Source of the DNA: CAYPTY01 sp965659005
GTDB lineage: Bacteria; Bacteroidota; Rhodothermia; Balneolales; Balneolaceae
Direction of reading: 5' to 3'
Length of the DNA stretch: 39,533 bases
NCBI GenBank assembly: GCA_965659005.1
Contig: CBFHVG010000117.1
Coordinates: 1-39,533, forward strand
In this document: positions 1 through 8,445 of the stretch, one piece after another
Layout of the letters: the number at the start of each line of letters is the position of its first letter
How positions within the stretch are numbered: position 1 is the first letter of the stretch
Position numbers and translations under genes: made by a program
The notes under the pieces: model-generated
Database searches by the model: none
Told to the model about the DNA's origin: nothing
What the model saw: the letters and a program-made list of their open reading frames with translations, nothing else

Positions 1-432
1 CTGACTTAATAATCCAAGAACAATGGCTGTGGAACTCAATGCTACTAAAAAGCCTGTATAGATAGCTACTTTGGTATCAATGCCGAACAGGGCAAGAATA
101 CCAACAACAACGCCGGTTGTTAGCAGTACCTGTAATCCGCCACCAAAAACAATAGCCCTTTTAATACGATTCAGTTTTTCAAAACTGAATTCAACACCAA
201 TTGTGAAGAGCAATATGATTACACCAATTTCAGCTAAAACATCTACCAACTCCTGATCCGGTACAATAGATAGTGCGTTTGGGCCTATAATCACTCCGGC
301 TACCAGAAATCCAACTATTGGTACAAGTCTGAGGCGGTGACATATATAAGCAATCACAACGGCTGCCAGGAATAATCCTACCAATTCATTGAGATAAGGG
401 ATGTTTACAGCCAGGAGAATAGTTTTACTCAA
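1..432 (-). CDS. Kef-type cation:proton antiporter, N-terminal part (runs off the window)
   Basis: This is an open frame read leftward from a TTG at 430-432 to the window edge, 144 codons with no stop. The protein is strongly hydrophobic and has the monovalent cation:proton antiporter-2 (CPA2/KefB) pattern: a first helix, then 'RLRLVPIVGFLVAGVIIGP' (about residues 35-53), 'LAEIGVIILLFTIGVEF' (about 68-84) and 'GFLVALSSTAIVLGLL' (about 127-142). Members exchange K+ or Na+ for H+ across the inner membrane. An in-frame TGA lies just upstream of the TTG, so the TTG is the only start that keeps the first helix; no good ribosome binding site is visible. It is divergent from the GH43 gene, with 131 bases between them. 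The C-terminal part, which might carry a TrkA-N domain, lies outside the window. The family call is firm; ion and regulation are unknown. Confidence 0.85.
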   Translation of the reverse strand, partial: MSKTILLAVNIPYLNELVGLFLAAVVIAYICHRLRLVPIVGFLVAGVIIGPNALSIVPDQELVDVLAEIGVIILLFTIGVEFSFEKLNRIKRAIVFGGGLQVLLTTGVVVGILALFGIDTKVAIYTGFLVALSSTAIVLGLLSQ

Positions 433-563
433 AATTCATATGAATTTTCAGATTGAAGTTAATTAAATCGATGAAGAATGGAATAAGTCTAAAGGGAATT
501 AATTCATAACAATGTTTATAATCTAACTATGATTATTAAATCCGTTAAAGGTGGGGATAAAAG

Positions 564-2174
564 ATGAGACATCTCAAGACTATTATTGTCTTAGTTCTAT
601 TATTTGGAACTACTTCAATATCAGCTCAGGAAGCGCCAAAAACATTTTCAAATCCAATTCTATCCGGTTACCACCCGGATCCATCCATTGTTAGAGTTGG
701 TGAAGATTACTACATGGTGAATTCCACCTTCGAATGGTTTCCGGGAATGCCCATTCATCACTCAAAGGATCTGGTAAACTGGGAACTCATTGGCTATGGA
801 TTACATCGTCCGGATCAGGTTGTGCTGAATGAAGGTCTCAGAGATTACATGGGGATCTTTGCAGTAACAATTCGCCATCATGATGATTTATTCTATCTGA
901 TTACAACTTGTGTAGCTTGTGAAGAAGATGGAAATTTTTATGTGACCGCTGAAAATCCGGCTGGTCCATGGTCTGATCCTGTCTGGTTGAAAGATGCTCC
1001 CGGAATAGATCCATCCTTGATGTGGGATGACGATGGGAAGGTGTACTATGTAGGTCATGGAAATCTGAAAGAAGAACAGGAATGGCCAAGTCAACAAGGG
1101 ATATGGCTCCAAGAACTGGATCTTGAGCAGGAAAAATTAGTTGGGCGCCGAGAACAGCTTACACATGGGCATGCAAATAATGCTATTTGGTCAGAAGGAC
1201 CTCATTTATATAAGATTGATGGAAGATATCTGTTGATGATTGCTGAGGGTGGCACAGGTTATTGGCACTCTGTAACTGTATTTCATAGTGATTCCCTTTG
1301 GGGACCTTATATAGCAGATATGGTGAACCCGGTACTTAGCCACAGACAATTCGGTTCCGATTATCCGATTCATTCGATTGGACATGCTGATCTGGTTCAA
1401 ACTCAGAATGGTGATTGGTGGTCTGTGATGCTTGGGCAGCGTAAGATTAATGGAAATTCACTTCTATCCAGAGAGACTTTTCTCACGCCAGTAAAATTTG
1501 AAGGTAAGACACCTATTTTTAACCCGGGTTATGGGCGTGTACTGGCCGAGCAAGAAAGGCCTAACCTTCCATGGACACCATTCGAAGCAAAACCGATTCG
1601 AGATGAATTTGAAGGTTCTGAATTGGATCTTGAATGGAATATGCTCCGATCACCGGTTGAGGATTGGTATGATCTAAAAAAAGGCAAACTAACTCTGAAA
1701 ACACGTCCGGAAGTAATGACGGATTTTGTGAATCCTTCACTTCTTGGAAGAAGGGTTGAGCATCACAATTTCACTGCTTCGACGAAGCTTGAGTTCAAAT
1801 CGAAGAAGGCTAATGAAGAGGCTGGAATGATCTTTTACAGAAATACTAAACATAATATCCGCTTTACCTTATCTGCAGGTAGATTATCAGTAACTGAGAT
1901 ATTGGATGGCGTAGAGAAGAAGATTTTTACCACAGATTATGATGACAAGAGTGTGGTTTTGAAGGCAGAAGGATTAACAGATGTGGTAATGCTAAGTTAC
2001 GGTACATCTGAAGACTCGATGACTATGATTGAAATTCCTGTAGATCTAACCATTATATCAGATGAAGTAGCTACCGGTTTTAACGGACCTTATGTAGGAA
2101 TCTATACTACTTCCAATGGTGAGAAGTCAAAAGCAAAAGCAGTATTTGACTGGTTTGAATACTCAGGAGAATAA
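564..2174 (+). CDS. Secreted GH43 family glycosidase (beta-xylosidase / alpha-L-arabinofuranosidase type)
   Basis: The 536-residue protein has a signal peptide (about 1-21, ending SISAQ). A five-bladed GH43 propeller spans about 28-330 and a C-terminal beta-sandwich of the GH43 C2 type about 345-534. The three expected acidic residues are visible: D39 in 'YHPDPS' (general base), D149 in 'GIDPS' (pKa modulator) and E211 in 'WSEGPHLY' (general acid). Family members remove xylose or arabinose from xylan-type side chains by inversion. The opening 'NPILSGYHPDPSI' and 'NSTFEWFPGMPIHHS' fits beta-xylosidase-like GH43 enzymes, but substrate cannot be fixed from sequence. A GGTGGGGAT ribosome binding site precedes the ATG by a good distance. 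It has no SusC/SusD neighbours, so it is not in a classical polysaccharide locus. The gene ends in a hairpin shared with the convergent ThuA-domain gene. Confidence 0.93.
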   Translation: MRHLKTIIVLVLLFGTTSISAQEAPKTFSNPILSGYHPDPSIVRVGEDYYMVNSTFEWFPGMPIHHSKDLVNWELIGYGLHRPDQVVLNEGLRDYMGIFAVTIRHHDDLFYLITTCVACEEDGNFYVTAENPAGPWSDPVWLKDAPGIDPSLMWDDDGKVYYVGHGNLKEEQEWPSQQGIWLQELDLEQEKLVGRREQLTHGHANNAIWSEGPHLYKIDGRYLLMIAEGGTGYWHSVTVFHSDSLWGPYIADMVNPVLSHRQFGSDYPIHSIGHADLVQTQNGDWWSVMLGQRKINGNSLLSRETFLTPVKFEGKTPIFNPGYGRVLAEQERPNLPWTPFEAKPIRDEFEGSELDLEWNMLRSPVEDWYDLKKGKLTLKTRPEVMTDFVNPSLLGRRVEHHNFTASTKLEFKSKKANEEAGMIFYRNTKHNIRFTLSAGRLSVTEILDGVEKKIFTTDYDDKSVVLKAEGLTDVVMLSYGTSEDSMTMIEIPVDLTIISDEVATGFNGPYVGIYTTSNGEKSKAKAVFDWFEYSGE

Positions 2175-2184
2175 TCTCCTGAGT
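2161..2184 (+). terminator. Hairpin between convergent GH43 and ThuA-domain genes
   Basis: A perfect 10-bp stem (ACTCAGGAGA / TCTCCTGAGT) with an ATAA loop includes the GH43 stop codon in its loop region. It is followed by only a short T run (TTT CAAT), so it is a moderate terminator. Because the stem is symmetrical and lies between converging genes, it may also act on the opposite strand, where its T run is poor. Confidence 0.6.
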
Positions 2185-2197
2185 TTCAATAATTCAT

Positions 2198-5100
2198 TTA
2201 TTTCAACAACAGCATCTTGCCGTTTAGTGCCTGTCCATTGAACTCGAGTCTATATAGATATAAACCACTGGACAAATTGGAAGCATCGAATGAAACTGTA
2301 TGACTTCCAGCATTCAATCTCTGATTAACTAAGGTGGCAACATTCTGTCCAAGAATATTGTAGACCCTAAGAGCAACCTGACCATTATTGGGAAGATTGA
2401 AGTTGATTTGAGTAGTAGGGTTAAATGGATTTGGATAGTTCTGTGAAAGACTTAGTTGATCAGGAATATCTGCCACGATTTCATCATCGGTTGAAGTAGA
2501 AATAATCTGATCCGGTATCAGGTAATCTGTGTGCACGGTTTCATTTTCAAGCCCAAGAGTTGCCCATTCTAAAAGGAAATGGAAATCATTTGCTGGTGGG
2601 ATATAGTCTACTCTAATATCTCTAGGTTCATCTGTTTCATTGAATGTTATGGAGCTTGAAGTATTTTCATCTTCAGAAATTATTTCTACTCCATCGAGAA
2701 AGACAGTTTTTGATCCATCTTCAATACCAGCTGCATCAGGGGAGGTAACCAATCGATAACGCCCATTCCCAGGCGTTTTTAACTGTCCTTCCCATCGAAC
2801 GCTACCAAATTCACCGAAACCCGGTACTGATTTGTCATTTCCCAATCCCCAGCCAATCATAGGCTCATTTCGTGTAAATGATTCACCGGTAAAATCATCA
2901 TTTCTATAGTATGTGGCTGTTAGACCTTTTTCGGCATCGGAATTATCTCTGGAAATACCCTGACCATAAAACTCAAACCAGTTCACATTCCCAATTCCGT
3001 TTGTAGCTCCATTTTTACCTTTGAATACAAAGTATACATCATGGGTGGTCGATCTTGGTTCAATATCCATGATGAAATAATTATAGGTTTGCCATGCTCC
3101 TGAAGCTTCAGTATGCATTGTACCAATCAACTCACCATCTTGTGAGTCTAAACGAACTTCAATCTCAGCGGAATTTTCAAGCGATGCGTACCGTGCGGTA
3201 ATAAACTGAATATTTGAGAAGTTCATAGGGCTGAACATCAATGCCGAATTATTATTCACAAACCCAATGTTTTCACCACCACCTAAATAATCACCAGTAA
3301 ACTCAGCCTGAACATCTATGTACTCAATAGCATGTTCTGCTTGTCTCAGCTTGGGCTGAAGAATGTATGTAACATTTCCAGTTAATGGTGCATCAATACC
3401 GGCACCGTCATCAGTCAATTCAGCATCTAACACATAAAAGACATTATCTGGGCCATCTCCATGGCTCTCTGTCTGAAAGTTTCCTTCGCATCCTTCTCTT
3501 GGTCCAACCCCATGCGAATGATCATCATGACCAATTGAGGGTTCAAATCTAACATCTGCACAATTGAGACCATTGCCAATACTTCCTTGTTCGGCATCGG
3601 TTGCCATTACTTTATAATCAATAATATCGCCTTCGCGGAAGAAACCTCCATTCACAGGGAACTCAAATGTTAATTCAGGAGCAGTATTTCCGGCAACAAT
3701 TTCGATTTGAGAAACTGAAAATGCACTATCAGAATCTGTTACTGTTAAGGTAGCCAGATACAAGCCAGGAGTGTTGTACACAAACTGACCATTCGGTGAA
3801 TTGGAGTCTTCATTTCCATCACCGTCAAAATCCCATGAGAAGGTCAAAGCATCTTCAGGATTAGGGTCACTGGACTGATCGCCAGTAAATTCTACTGTAA
3901 GAGGAACAGGGCCATTTGTCACAGATGCAGAAGCAATAGATATTGGAACTCTATTAGAAAGATTTCCGGCATATTCAATCTTGATAATTCGAGCATCTTC
4001 ATTGAATTCGAAAAAGCCTGAGCCCCATTCAACAATATACATGGCACCATCAGGTCCAAATTCCATATCAATTGGTCTGCTCAGCTGTAAATCAGGTAGG
4101 AAATCATCAATCTTCAGAATGTTTCCATCAGAATCGAGACGAACCTCTTTAATCCAGTTCCTGGTCCATTCCATAATAAAAAGAGATCCATCAAAATATC
4201 TTGGGAAGCCCCCAGTCTCGGACAGAGTAGAATCGTAATTGAAGAATCCACCAGCAATAGCAGTTCGCTCAGTTTGATTTCCAAATTCTGGAAATTCATT
4301 TGAAGGTCCATATGGATATGATATCCATGCTGGAATTGCTGGCGGTAGATTAGTTATGCCAGTGTTATTTGGTGAAGAGTTCACAAGATTGGTGCAATTG
4401 AAAAAATCTCCGGGAATATCAGTAGCGTAATCATAATCACGGTAGGCTCTGTTATCACCAATACAGAAAGGCCATCCAAAGTTGCCGGCAACTGTAGTTC
4501 TGTTGAATTCATCATATCCTATAGGTCCGAAAGTTGGTGAATCTCCGCCTGCATCCGGGCCAACATCTCCCCATACCAATTCATCAGTATCTTCATGAAT
4601 AGCCATTCTATAAGGGTTTCTGGTTCCCATTACATAAATCTCGGGAAGCCCCTCTGCAGGATCAGTAAAAAGGTTTCCTGCAGGAATTGTATATGTACCA
4701 TCAGATTCAGGATGAATCCTCAAGATTTTACCTAGAGGGCTTTGAGTATTACCTGAAGTTCTCTGAGCATCAAAAGCTTCACGTCCTGGTCGTTCATCAA
4801 TGGGCGTGTATCCATTCGATTGAAATGGATTGGTGTTGTCTCCGGTAGCTATAAAAAGATTTCCATTACTATCGAATTCCATGTCACCGCCTGAATGACA
4901 ACATTCTGCTCTTTGAACTGGAAACTCAATTACAATAACTTCAGAATCTTTATTGATGGTATTGCCATCGAATTCAAATCGAGATATACGTTGCTCGCTT
5001 TCCTGAACAGGAGAGTAGAATATGTAAATCCAATTGTTGTTTTCGAAGTCAGGATCCTTGGTGATTCCGATCAGGCCGTCTTCACGTCCAGCATCAACAT

Positions 5101-5998
5101 CAAAGGTTCCGGCGACTGTAATTAACCCCGTTTCAGCGGAACGCTTTTTTAGAGTTCCACTTCTTTCAACATAGAGTATATCCAGATTAGGAAGTACAGT
5201 AAGTGCTACTGCATTTACCGGATTGTTATCCAAAACGGTGACTTGATATTGGTCGTTAATGGTCGCTTCATATTGTCCAACTACGTCACCACTAGCGTAT
5301 AAAATTCCACCAAGAATATGATTCAGAAATTCAGGTTCCGCATAACTACCTTCTGTATGGCCACCAGCTGTGTACCAAGCTCGTCCTCCGTCATATTCAT
5401 GTAACCAGGCAATTGGATGATCAAGGCCCATATTTCCACCGAAGTAGGTGCTTTCATCAAGAGTTGCTAACACATGAACTTCACCTCTTGGATTCTCATT
5501 GAAATTATACCACTCATCATTTCTAACCCATCTATCTGGTAAAAAATTAGTGGAAGGATGCACCTTATCTGCGACTTTAATGGTAGCCGTTTGGATATCA
5601 GGATGACTATTGAAATAAGCTCCAACAAGTCCGCCGTACCAGGGCCAGTCATATTCGGTATCTGAAGCAGCATGAATACCTACAAAGCCCTTTCCACTTC
5701 GGATGTATGACTCAAAAGCAGATTGTTGATCTGCATTTAAAACATCACCGGTGGTACTGAGAAAAATCACAGCATCATACTGCATCAGATTTTCTAGTGT
5801 GAATTGAGTAGCATCTTCGGTAGCGTCCACGGTAAAGCCATTATCAATTCCCAATTGTTGAATTGCTGCTATTCCATTTGGGATAGAAGTATGTCTGAAT
5901 CCGGCTGTTTTTGAGAATATAAGTACTTTAAACTCATGTGCTTCTAGAGATATGGACGCAATCAGAAGAACTATCGTCAGGCTGAATAGTTTTTTCAT
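2198..5998 (-). CDS. Secreted multidomain protein: ThuA + PQQ-dependent-type sugar dehydrogenase + PKD + CBM6 + PA14 + T9SS tag
   Basis: The 1266-residue protein has a signal peptide (1-20). A ThuA-like flavodoxin/amidotransferase-fold domain follows at about 23-235 ('KVLIFSKTAGFRHTSIPNG', 'GFVGIHAASDTEYDW', 'HPIAWLHEYDGGRAWYTAGGHT'). A soluble glucose/sorbosone dehydrogenase beta-propeller spans about 250-680 ('CCHSGGDMEFDSNGNLFIATGDN', 'GTRNPYRMAIH', 'GNFGWPFCIGDN'). Then come a PKD domain (about 690-770), a His-rich stretch (about 823-850), a CBM6-like sandwich (about 885-1014), a PA14 domain (about 1025-1150) and a type A T9SS sorting domain (about 1185-1266). Such proteins are thought to oxidise or bind sugars outside the cell; the role of ThuA domains is poorly known. 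The two carbohydrate-binding modules suggest work on a polysaccharide. T9SS export to the surface is inferred from the C-terminus. Actual PQQ use is not shown. Confidence 0.92.
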   Translation of the reverse strand: MKKLFSLTIVLLIASISLEAHEFKVLIFSKTAGFRHTSIPNGIAAIQQLGIDNGFTVDATEDATQFTLENLMQYDAVIFLSTTGDVLNADQQSAFESYIRSGKGFVGIHAASDTEYDWPWYGGLVGAYFNSHPDIQTATIKVADKVHPSTNFLPDRWVRNDEWYNFNENPRGEVHVLATLDESTYFGGNMGLDHPIAWLHEYDGGRAWYTAGGHTEGSYAEPEFLNHILGGILYASGDVVGQYEATINDQYQVTVLDNNPVNAVALTVLPNLDILYVERSGTLKKRSAETGLITVAGTFDVDAGREDGLIGITKDPDFENNNWIYIFYSPVQESEQRISRFEFDGNTINKDSEVIVIEFPVQRAECCHSGGDMEFDSNGNLFIATGDNTNPFQSNGYTPIDERPGREAFDAQRTSGNTQSPLGKILRIHPESDGTYTIPAGNLFTDPAEGLPEIYVMGTRNPYRMAIHEDTDELVWGDVGPDAGGDSPTFGPIGYDEFNRTTVAGNFGWPFCIGDNRAYRDYDYATDIPGDFFNCTNLVNSSPNNTGITNLPPAIPAWISYPYGPSNEFPEFGNQTERTAIAGGFFNYDSTLSETGGFPRYFDGSLFIMEWTRNWIKEVRLDSDGNILKIDDFLPDLQLSRPIDMEFGPDGAMYIVEWGSGFFEFNEDARIIKIEYAGNLSNRVPISIASASVTNGPVPLTVEFTGDQSSDPNPEDALTFSWDFDGDGNEDSNSPNGQFVYNTPGLYLATLTVTDSDSAFSVSQIEIVAGNTAPELTFEFPVNGGFFREGDIIDYKVMATDAEQGSIGNGLNCADVRFEPSIGHDDHSHGVGPREGCEGNFQTESHGDGPDNVFYVLDAELTDDGAGIDAPLTGNVTYILQPKLRQAEHAIEYIDVQAEFTGDYLGGGENIGFVNNNSALMFSPMNFSNIQFITARYASLENSAEIEVRLDSQDGELIGTMHTEASGAWQTYNYFIMDIEPRSTTHDVYFVFKGKNGATNGIGNVNWFEFYGQGISRDNSDAEKGLTATYYRNDDFTGESFTRNEPMIGWGLGNDKSVPGFGEFGSVRWEGQLKTPGNGRYRLVTSPDAAGIEDGSKTVFLDGVEIISEDENTSSSITFNETDEPRDIRVDYIPPANDFHFLLEWATLGLENETVHTDYLIPDQIISTSTDDEIVADIPDQLSLSQNYPNPFNPTTQINFNLPNNGQVALRVYNILGQNVATLVNQRLNAGSHTVSFDASNLSSGLYLYRLEFNGQALNGKMLLLK

Positions 5999-6083
5999 AG
6001 ATGTGGTTGATTATTATTGAATTAGCGCGGACCCTTGAGAACTGATAAGAAATAAAAAAAATACAGCAATTTAAAGGCGGTAT

Positions 6084-7226
6084 TTAATACAACTCAAACT
6101 CGAGTAAACGACACTCAATAGTCGAATTATACAGCTCAATTCTACGGCTGCTTCTTAACCCAACTTGTTTGGCGAGTTTGAAATTCCCGGTAAATACATA
6201 ACCCCATTTTCCGGAACATTCCTTCTTGAAGAAATCGCCAATTGAGCGGTAAAGTGGCTTTAACTCCTGTTCATCCCCAAGTCGTTCACCATAAGGAGGA
6301 TTTAGGATCACAACTCCATCACCTTCAGGAATATCAGTTTCTTCGAATTTGCAGCATTTGAATTCAATGAACCTGTCCACGCCAGCGGTACGGGCATTTT
6401 TCTCTGCTGCTCTGATAGCCATAGGATCATGATCTGTAGCTATTATTCTACCCTCGAATGACTTATGCGCACCTTGTTTTAGCTCAGATCTGAATTGGGT
6501 CATAGCCTCTTCATCAAAGCCCTCTATATGCTTGAAACCAAAATTAGGTCTGAGAATGCCTGGAGCTCTGTTAAGTGCAATCAAAGCTGCTTCAATAGCT
6601 AATGTACCAGAACCACACATCGGATTTATAAAATGCTGTCCGGGTTCCCATTTTGAAGCCTGAATAACAGCAGAAGCAAGAGTTTCCTGCATGCTGGCTG
6701 TATGATTATTGCTCTTATAATTTCTTCTTGAAATAGATTCGCCAGAAGTATCCAGGAATATGGATGCATTGGAATCTTTCCAGAATAAGTAAACAACTGT
6801 TTTATCAAGCTTGGGACCTGAATCCGGTCGCATGGCTCGTTCTTCCCTGAAGCGATCAACGATTGCATCCTTGACCACAAGATTTGCATACTGATTATTT
6901 TTTATGGTCGGATTCTTAATAAATGAAGTTATACTGAAGTATCCTTCCTGTGGGATATAATCCTCCCAAGGCACTTCCTCAAGGCTCTTCTGCAACATAG
7001 GTGCATTCGAAGCTTTAAAGGAGGCTAGGTGAAAATGTACCCGGTGGGCTGTTCTAAGTAGCAGATTAAGTTTGATACAATCATTGAGCGATCCTCTTGT
7101 TTCAATTCCAGCCGGACGTTCAATATCAACCGGGAAACCTAATTGCTCAAGTTCTGCTTTTAGAAAAGGCACCATTCCCTTTGGTGTGGTAATGGCAATG
7201 GTGCTCTCTTTATTGAAATCAGCCAA
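6084..7226 (-). CDS. rlmL: THUMP-domain class I SAM-dependent 23S rRNA (guanine-N2) methyltransferase
   Basis: The 380-residue protein has an N-terminal ferredoxin-like plus THUMP region (about 10-165) and a Rossmann-fold methyltransferase domain (about 175-375). Motif I is 'NPMCGSGT' at 201-208, the acidic end of strand 2 is 'ATDHDPMAIRAA', and motif IV is 'NPPYGERL' at 309-316, as in N2-guanine methyltransferases. It matches the RlmL half of E. coli RlmKL (YcbY) and Bacillus YpsC, predicted to make m2G2445 in 23S rRNA; the RlmK half is absent, which is usual outside gammaproteobacteria. The start is a TTG at 7224-7226 that overlaps the end of the FKBP gene by 8 bases, indicating translational coupling. 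The conserved 'IAITTPKGMVPFLKAEL' begins soon after it, so a later ATG would cut the domain. Confidence 0.9.
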   Translation of the reverse strand: MADFNKESTIAITTPKGMVPFLKAELEQLGFPVDIERPAGIETRGSLNDCIKLNLLLRTAHRVHFHLASFKASNAPMLQKSLEEVPWEDYIPQEGYFSITSFIKNPTIKNNQYANLVVKDAIVDRFREERAMRPDSGPKLDKTVVYLFWKDSNASIFLDTSGESISRRNYKSNNHTASMQETLASAVIQASKWEPGQHFINPMCGSGTLAIEAALIALNRAPGILRPNFGFKHIEGFDEEAMTQFRSELKQGAHKSFEGRIIATDHDPMAIRAAEKNARTAGVDRFIEFKCCKFEETDIPEGDGVVILNPPYGERLGDEQELKPLYRSIGDFFKKECSGKWGYVFTGNFKLAKQVGLRSSRRIELYNSTIECRLLEFELY

Positions 7227-7647
7227 TTTCTACTACTTCAATTTTGAAGGTAAGGTCTTTACCTGCAAGAGGGTGGTTGGCATCTATAGTAACATCATCG
7301 CCTTCTACGGCTGAAATAACACATGGAATAGGTTGACCATTAGGCTGGTTTAATTGTAATCCCATGCCTACAACTGCTTCCATTTCTGCTGGCAGCTGGT
7401 CTTTGGCAACAGTAATAACCATTTCAGGGTTATGATCGCCATAAGCCTCTGCACTTGGGATGTTTGTTGTAGTTTCATCACCAACTTTTAGTCCCAAAAT
7501 AGCATTTTCAAATCCTGGAATTAACATACCTTGACCCATTGTGAATTCAAGTGGTTCTCTTCCTTCTGAAGAATCAAAGACTTCTCCGCTTTCTAGTGAG
7601 CCTGTGTAGTGTACTTTTACTTTTGATCCGCTTTCTATTACTGACAA
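7219..7647 (-). CDS. FKBP-type peptidyl-prolyl cis-trans isomerase, SlyD-like
   Basis: The 142-residue cytoplasmic protein has the FKBP half 'VKVHYTGSLESGEVFDSS' (about 9-26) and 'LIPGFENAILGLKVGD' (about 42-57). These frame an insert-in-flap chaperone domain (about 68-125, beginning 'AYGDHNPEMVITVAKDQLP'), and the protein ends 'GKDLTFKIEVVEI'. This is the SlyD architecture: prolyl isomerase plus folding chaperone. The His/Cys-rich nickel-binding tail of E. coli SlyD is absent, so a metallochaperone role is unlikely. It is the first gene of a two-gene unit with the rRNA methyltransferase. A -7-like box (TATCTTTTG on the minus strand, 7685-7693) lies about 40 bases upstream of the start. Confidence 0.92.
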   Translation of the reverse strand: MSVIESGSKVKVHYTGSLESGEVFDSSEGREPLEFTMGQGMLIPGFENAILGLKVGDETTTNIPSAEAYGDHNPEMVITVAKDQLPAEMEAVVGMGLQLNQPNGQPIPCVISAVEGDDVTIDANHPLAGKDLTFKIEVVEIG

Positions 7648-7684
7648 AATACTTCTTTCATTTCAATTTGAATTTTTACGAGCG

Positions 7685-7693
7685 CAAAAGATA
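7685..7693 (-). promoter_or_regulatory. Possible -7 box of the FKBP/rRNA methyltransferase unit
   Basis: On the minus strand the sequence TATCTTTTGCG resembles the Bacteroidota -7 element TAnnTTTGC with one extra T. It lies about 38 bases before the FKBP start. No clear TTG -33 element is seen at the expected distance, so this is tentative. Confidence 0.35.
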
Positions 7694-7705
7694 AGGAATT
7701 GAGCA

Positions 7706-7794
7706 CTGAGATATGAGATTATAGAAAAGAGATCTTAGACTCGAGTAGTGAGAGGGTGGGTTTGAGTCTCATATCTCAGAACCCACAACTCAAA
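7706..7794. repeat. Nested inverted-repeat intergenic element
   Basis: Between the FKBP and yajQ genes a perfect 13-bp inverted repeat, CTGAGATATGAGA (7706-7718) and TCTCATATCTCAG (7767-7779), encloses 48 bases. A second set overlaps its right half: GTGGGTT (7757-7763) with AACCCAC (7780-7786), and TTTGAGT (7761-7767) with ACTCAAA (7788-7794). The arrangement resembles a small palindromic repeat (REP/MITE-like) more than a simple terminator, since no T run follows on either strand. I cannot see whether it recurs elsewhere in the genome. Confidence 0.6.
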
Positions 7795-7809
7795 TCTATT
7801 AATCAGGTT

Positions 7810-8298
7810 TTATTTAAAATTGACAAACTGAAGCGGTACACCAACATCTTTACCTTTTAATAGTGCAATTATAGCCTGAAGGTCATCGATCTTCTTACCG
7901 GTTACCCTCACCTGATCGTCCTGAATTTGTGGCTGAACCTTGGATTTAGTGTCTTTGATGATTTTAACAATCTTTTTAGCTGTTTCTCTATCAATACCTT
8001 CTTTTAATGTTGCATCCAATTTAACATGACCTTGAGAAGTTCCTTCTTCTGTTCCAAAATCTACCACTTTGGCGTCTATCCCGCGCTTTACAAAATTCCT
8101 TAGCAGCATTTCTTTAACAGCCTGCATTTTCATGCTTTCAGCTGCAACAATGTGCACCCTGTTTTCCTTTTTATGATACACTACATCAGTATGAAGCCCT
8201 CGAAAGTCATACCTGCTTTGAACTTCCTTGAGTGTATTATTGACTGCGTTGTCAACCTCTTGTGGGTTTATTTCATTTACAATATCGAATGATGCCAT
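7810..8298 (-). CDS. yajQ: YajQ family nucleotide (cyclic di-GMP)-binding protein
   Basis: The 162-residue protein has the family hallmarks: 'MASFDIVNEINPQEVDNAVN' at the start, 'EVQSRYDFRGLHTDV' (about 26-40), 'KRGIDAKVVDFGTEE' (about 92-106), 'ETAKKIVKIIKDTKSKVQPQIQDDQVRVTGKKIDDLQAII' and the closing 'PLQFVNFK'. It covers the full usual length, two ferredoxin-like modules. Some homologues bind cyclic di-GMP and act with transcription factors; others bind nucleic acid, and the role here is unknown. The gene is divergent from ettA and is preceded by a TTTTATCTTCG promoter-like box. Confidence 0.95.
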   Translation of the reverse strand: MASFDIVNEINPQEVDNAVNNTLKEVQSRYDFRGLHTDVVYHKKENRVHIVAAESMKMQAVKEMLLRNFVKRGIDAKVVDFGTEEGTSQGHVKLDATLKEGIDRETAKKIVKIIKDTKSKVQPQIQDDQVRVTGKKIDDLQAIIALLKGKDVGVPLQFVNFK

Positions 8299-8327
8299 CT
8301 TGTGGATTTTGATTTGAGATGTCGGAG

Positions 8328-8338
8328 CGAAGATAAAA
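8328..8338 (-). promoter_or_regulatory. Probable -7 element of yajQ
   Basis: The minus strand reads TTTTATCTTCG, containing TATCTTCG, close to the Bacteroidota -7 consensus TAnnTTTG. It lies 30 bases before the yajQ start. An identical 11-mer faces ettA at 8395-8405, which strengthens the reading. A TTG about 16 bases upstream is shorter than the usual spacing. Confidence 0.45.
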
Positions 8339-8394
8339 CATTTCAGATAATCAATGTATAAGCATTATGCATCGTTTCCCTTAGGTTTAATATC

Positions 8395-8405
8395 TTTTAT
8401 CTTCG
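8395..8405 (+). promoter_or_regulatory. Probable -7 element of ettA
   Basis: TTTTATCTTCG on the plus strand is identical to the element in front of yajQ on the other strand. It lies 40 bases before the TTG start of ettA. The -33 element is not clear. Confidence 0.45.
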
Positions 8406-8445
8406 TACCCAATTCAAATATCACAAATCTAAAGTTTATAATACC

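Noticed and set aside
564..5998. Polysaccharide utilisation locus
   Set aside because: Only one glycosidase and one sugar-binding/oxidising protein; no SusC/SusD pair, sugar regulator or further glycosidases in the flanks visible here.
6059..6085. Possible terminator after the rRNA methyltransferase gene (minus strand): AAATAC / GTATTT stem followed by eight T
   Set aside because: The stem is only 6 bp and fully AT-rich with a 15-base loop; too weak to call.
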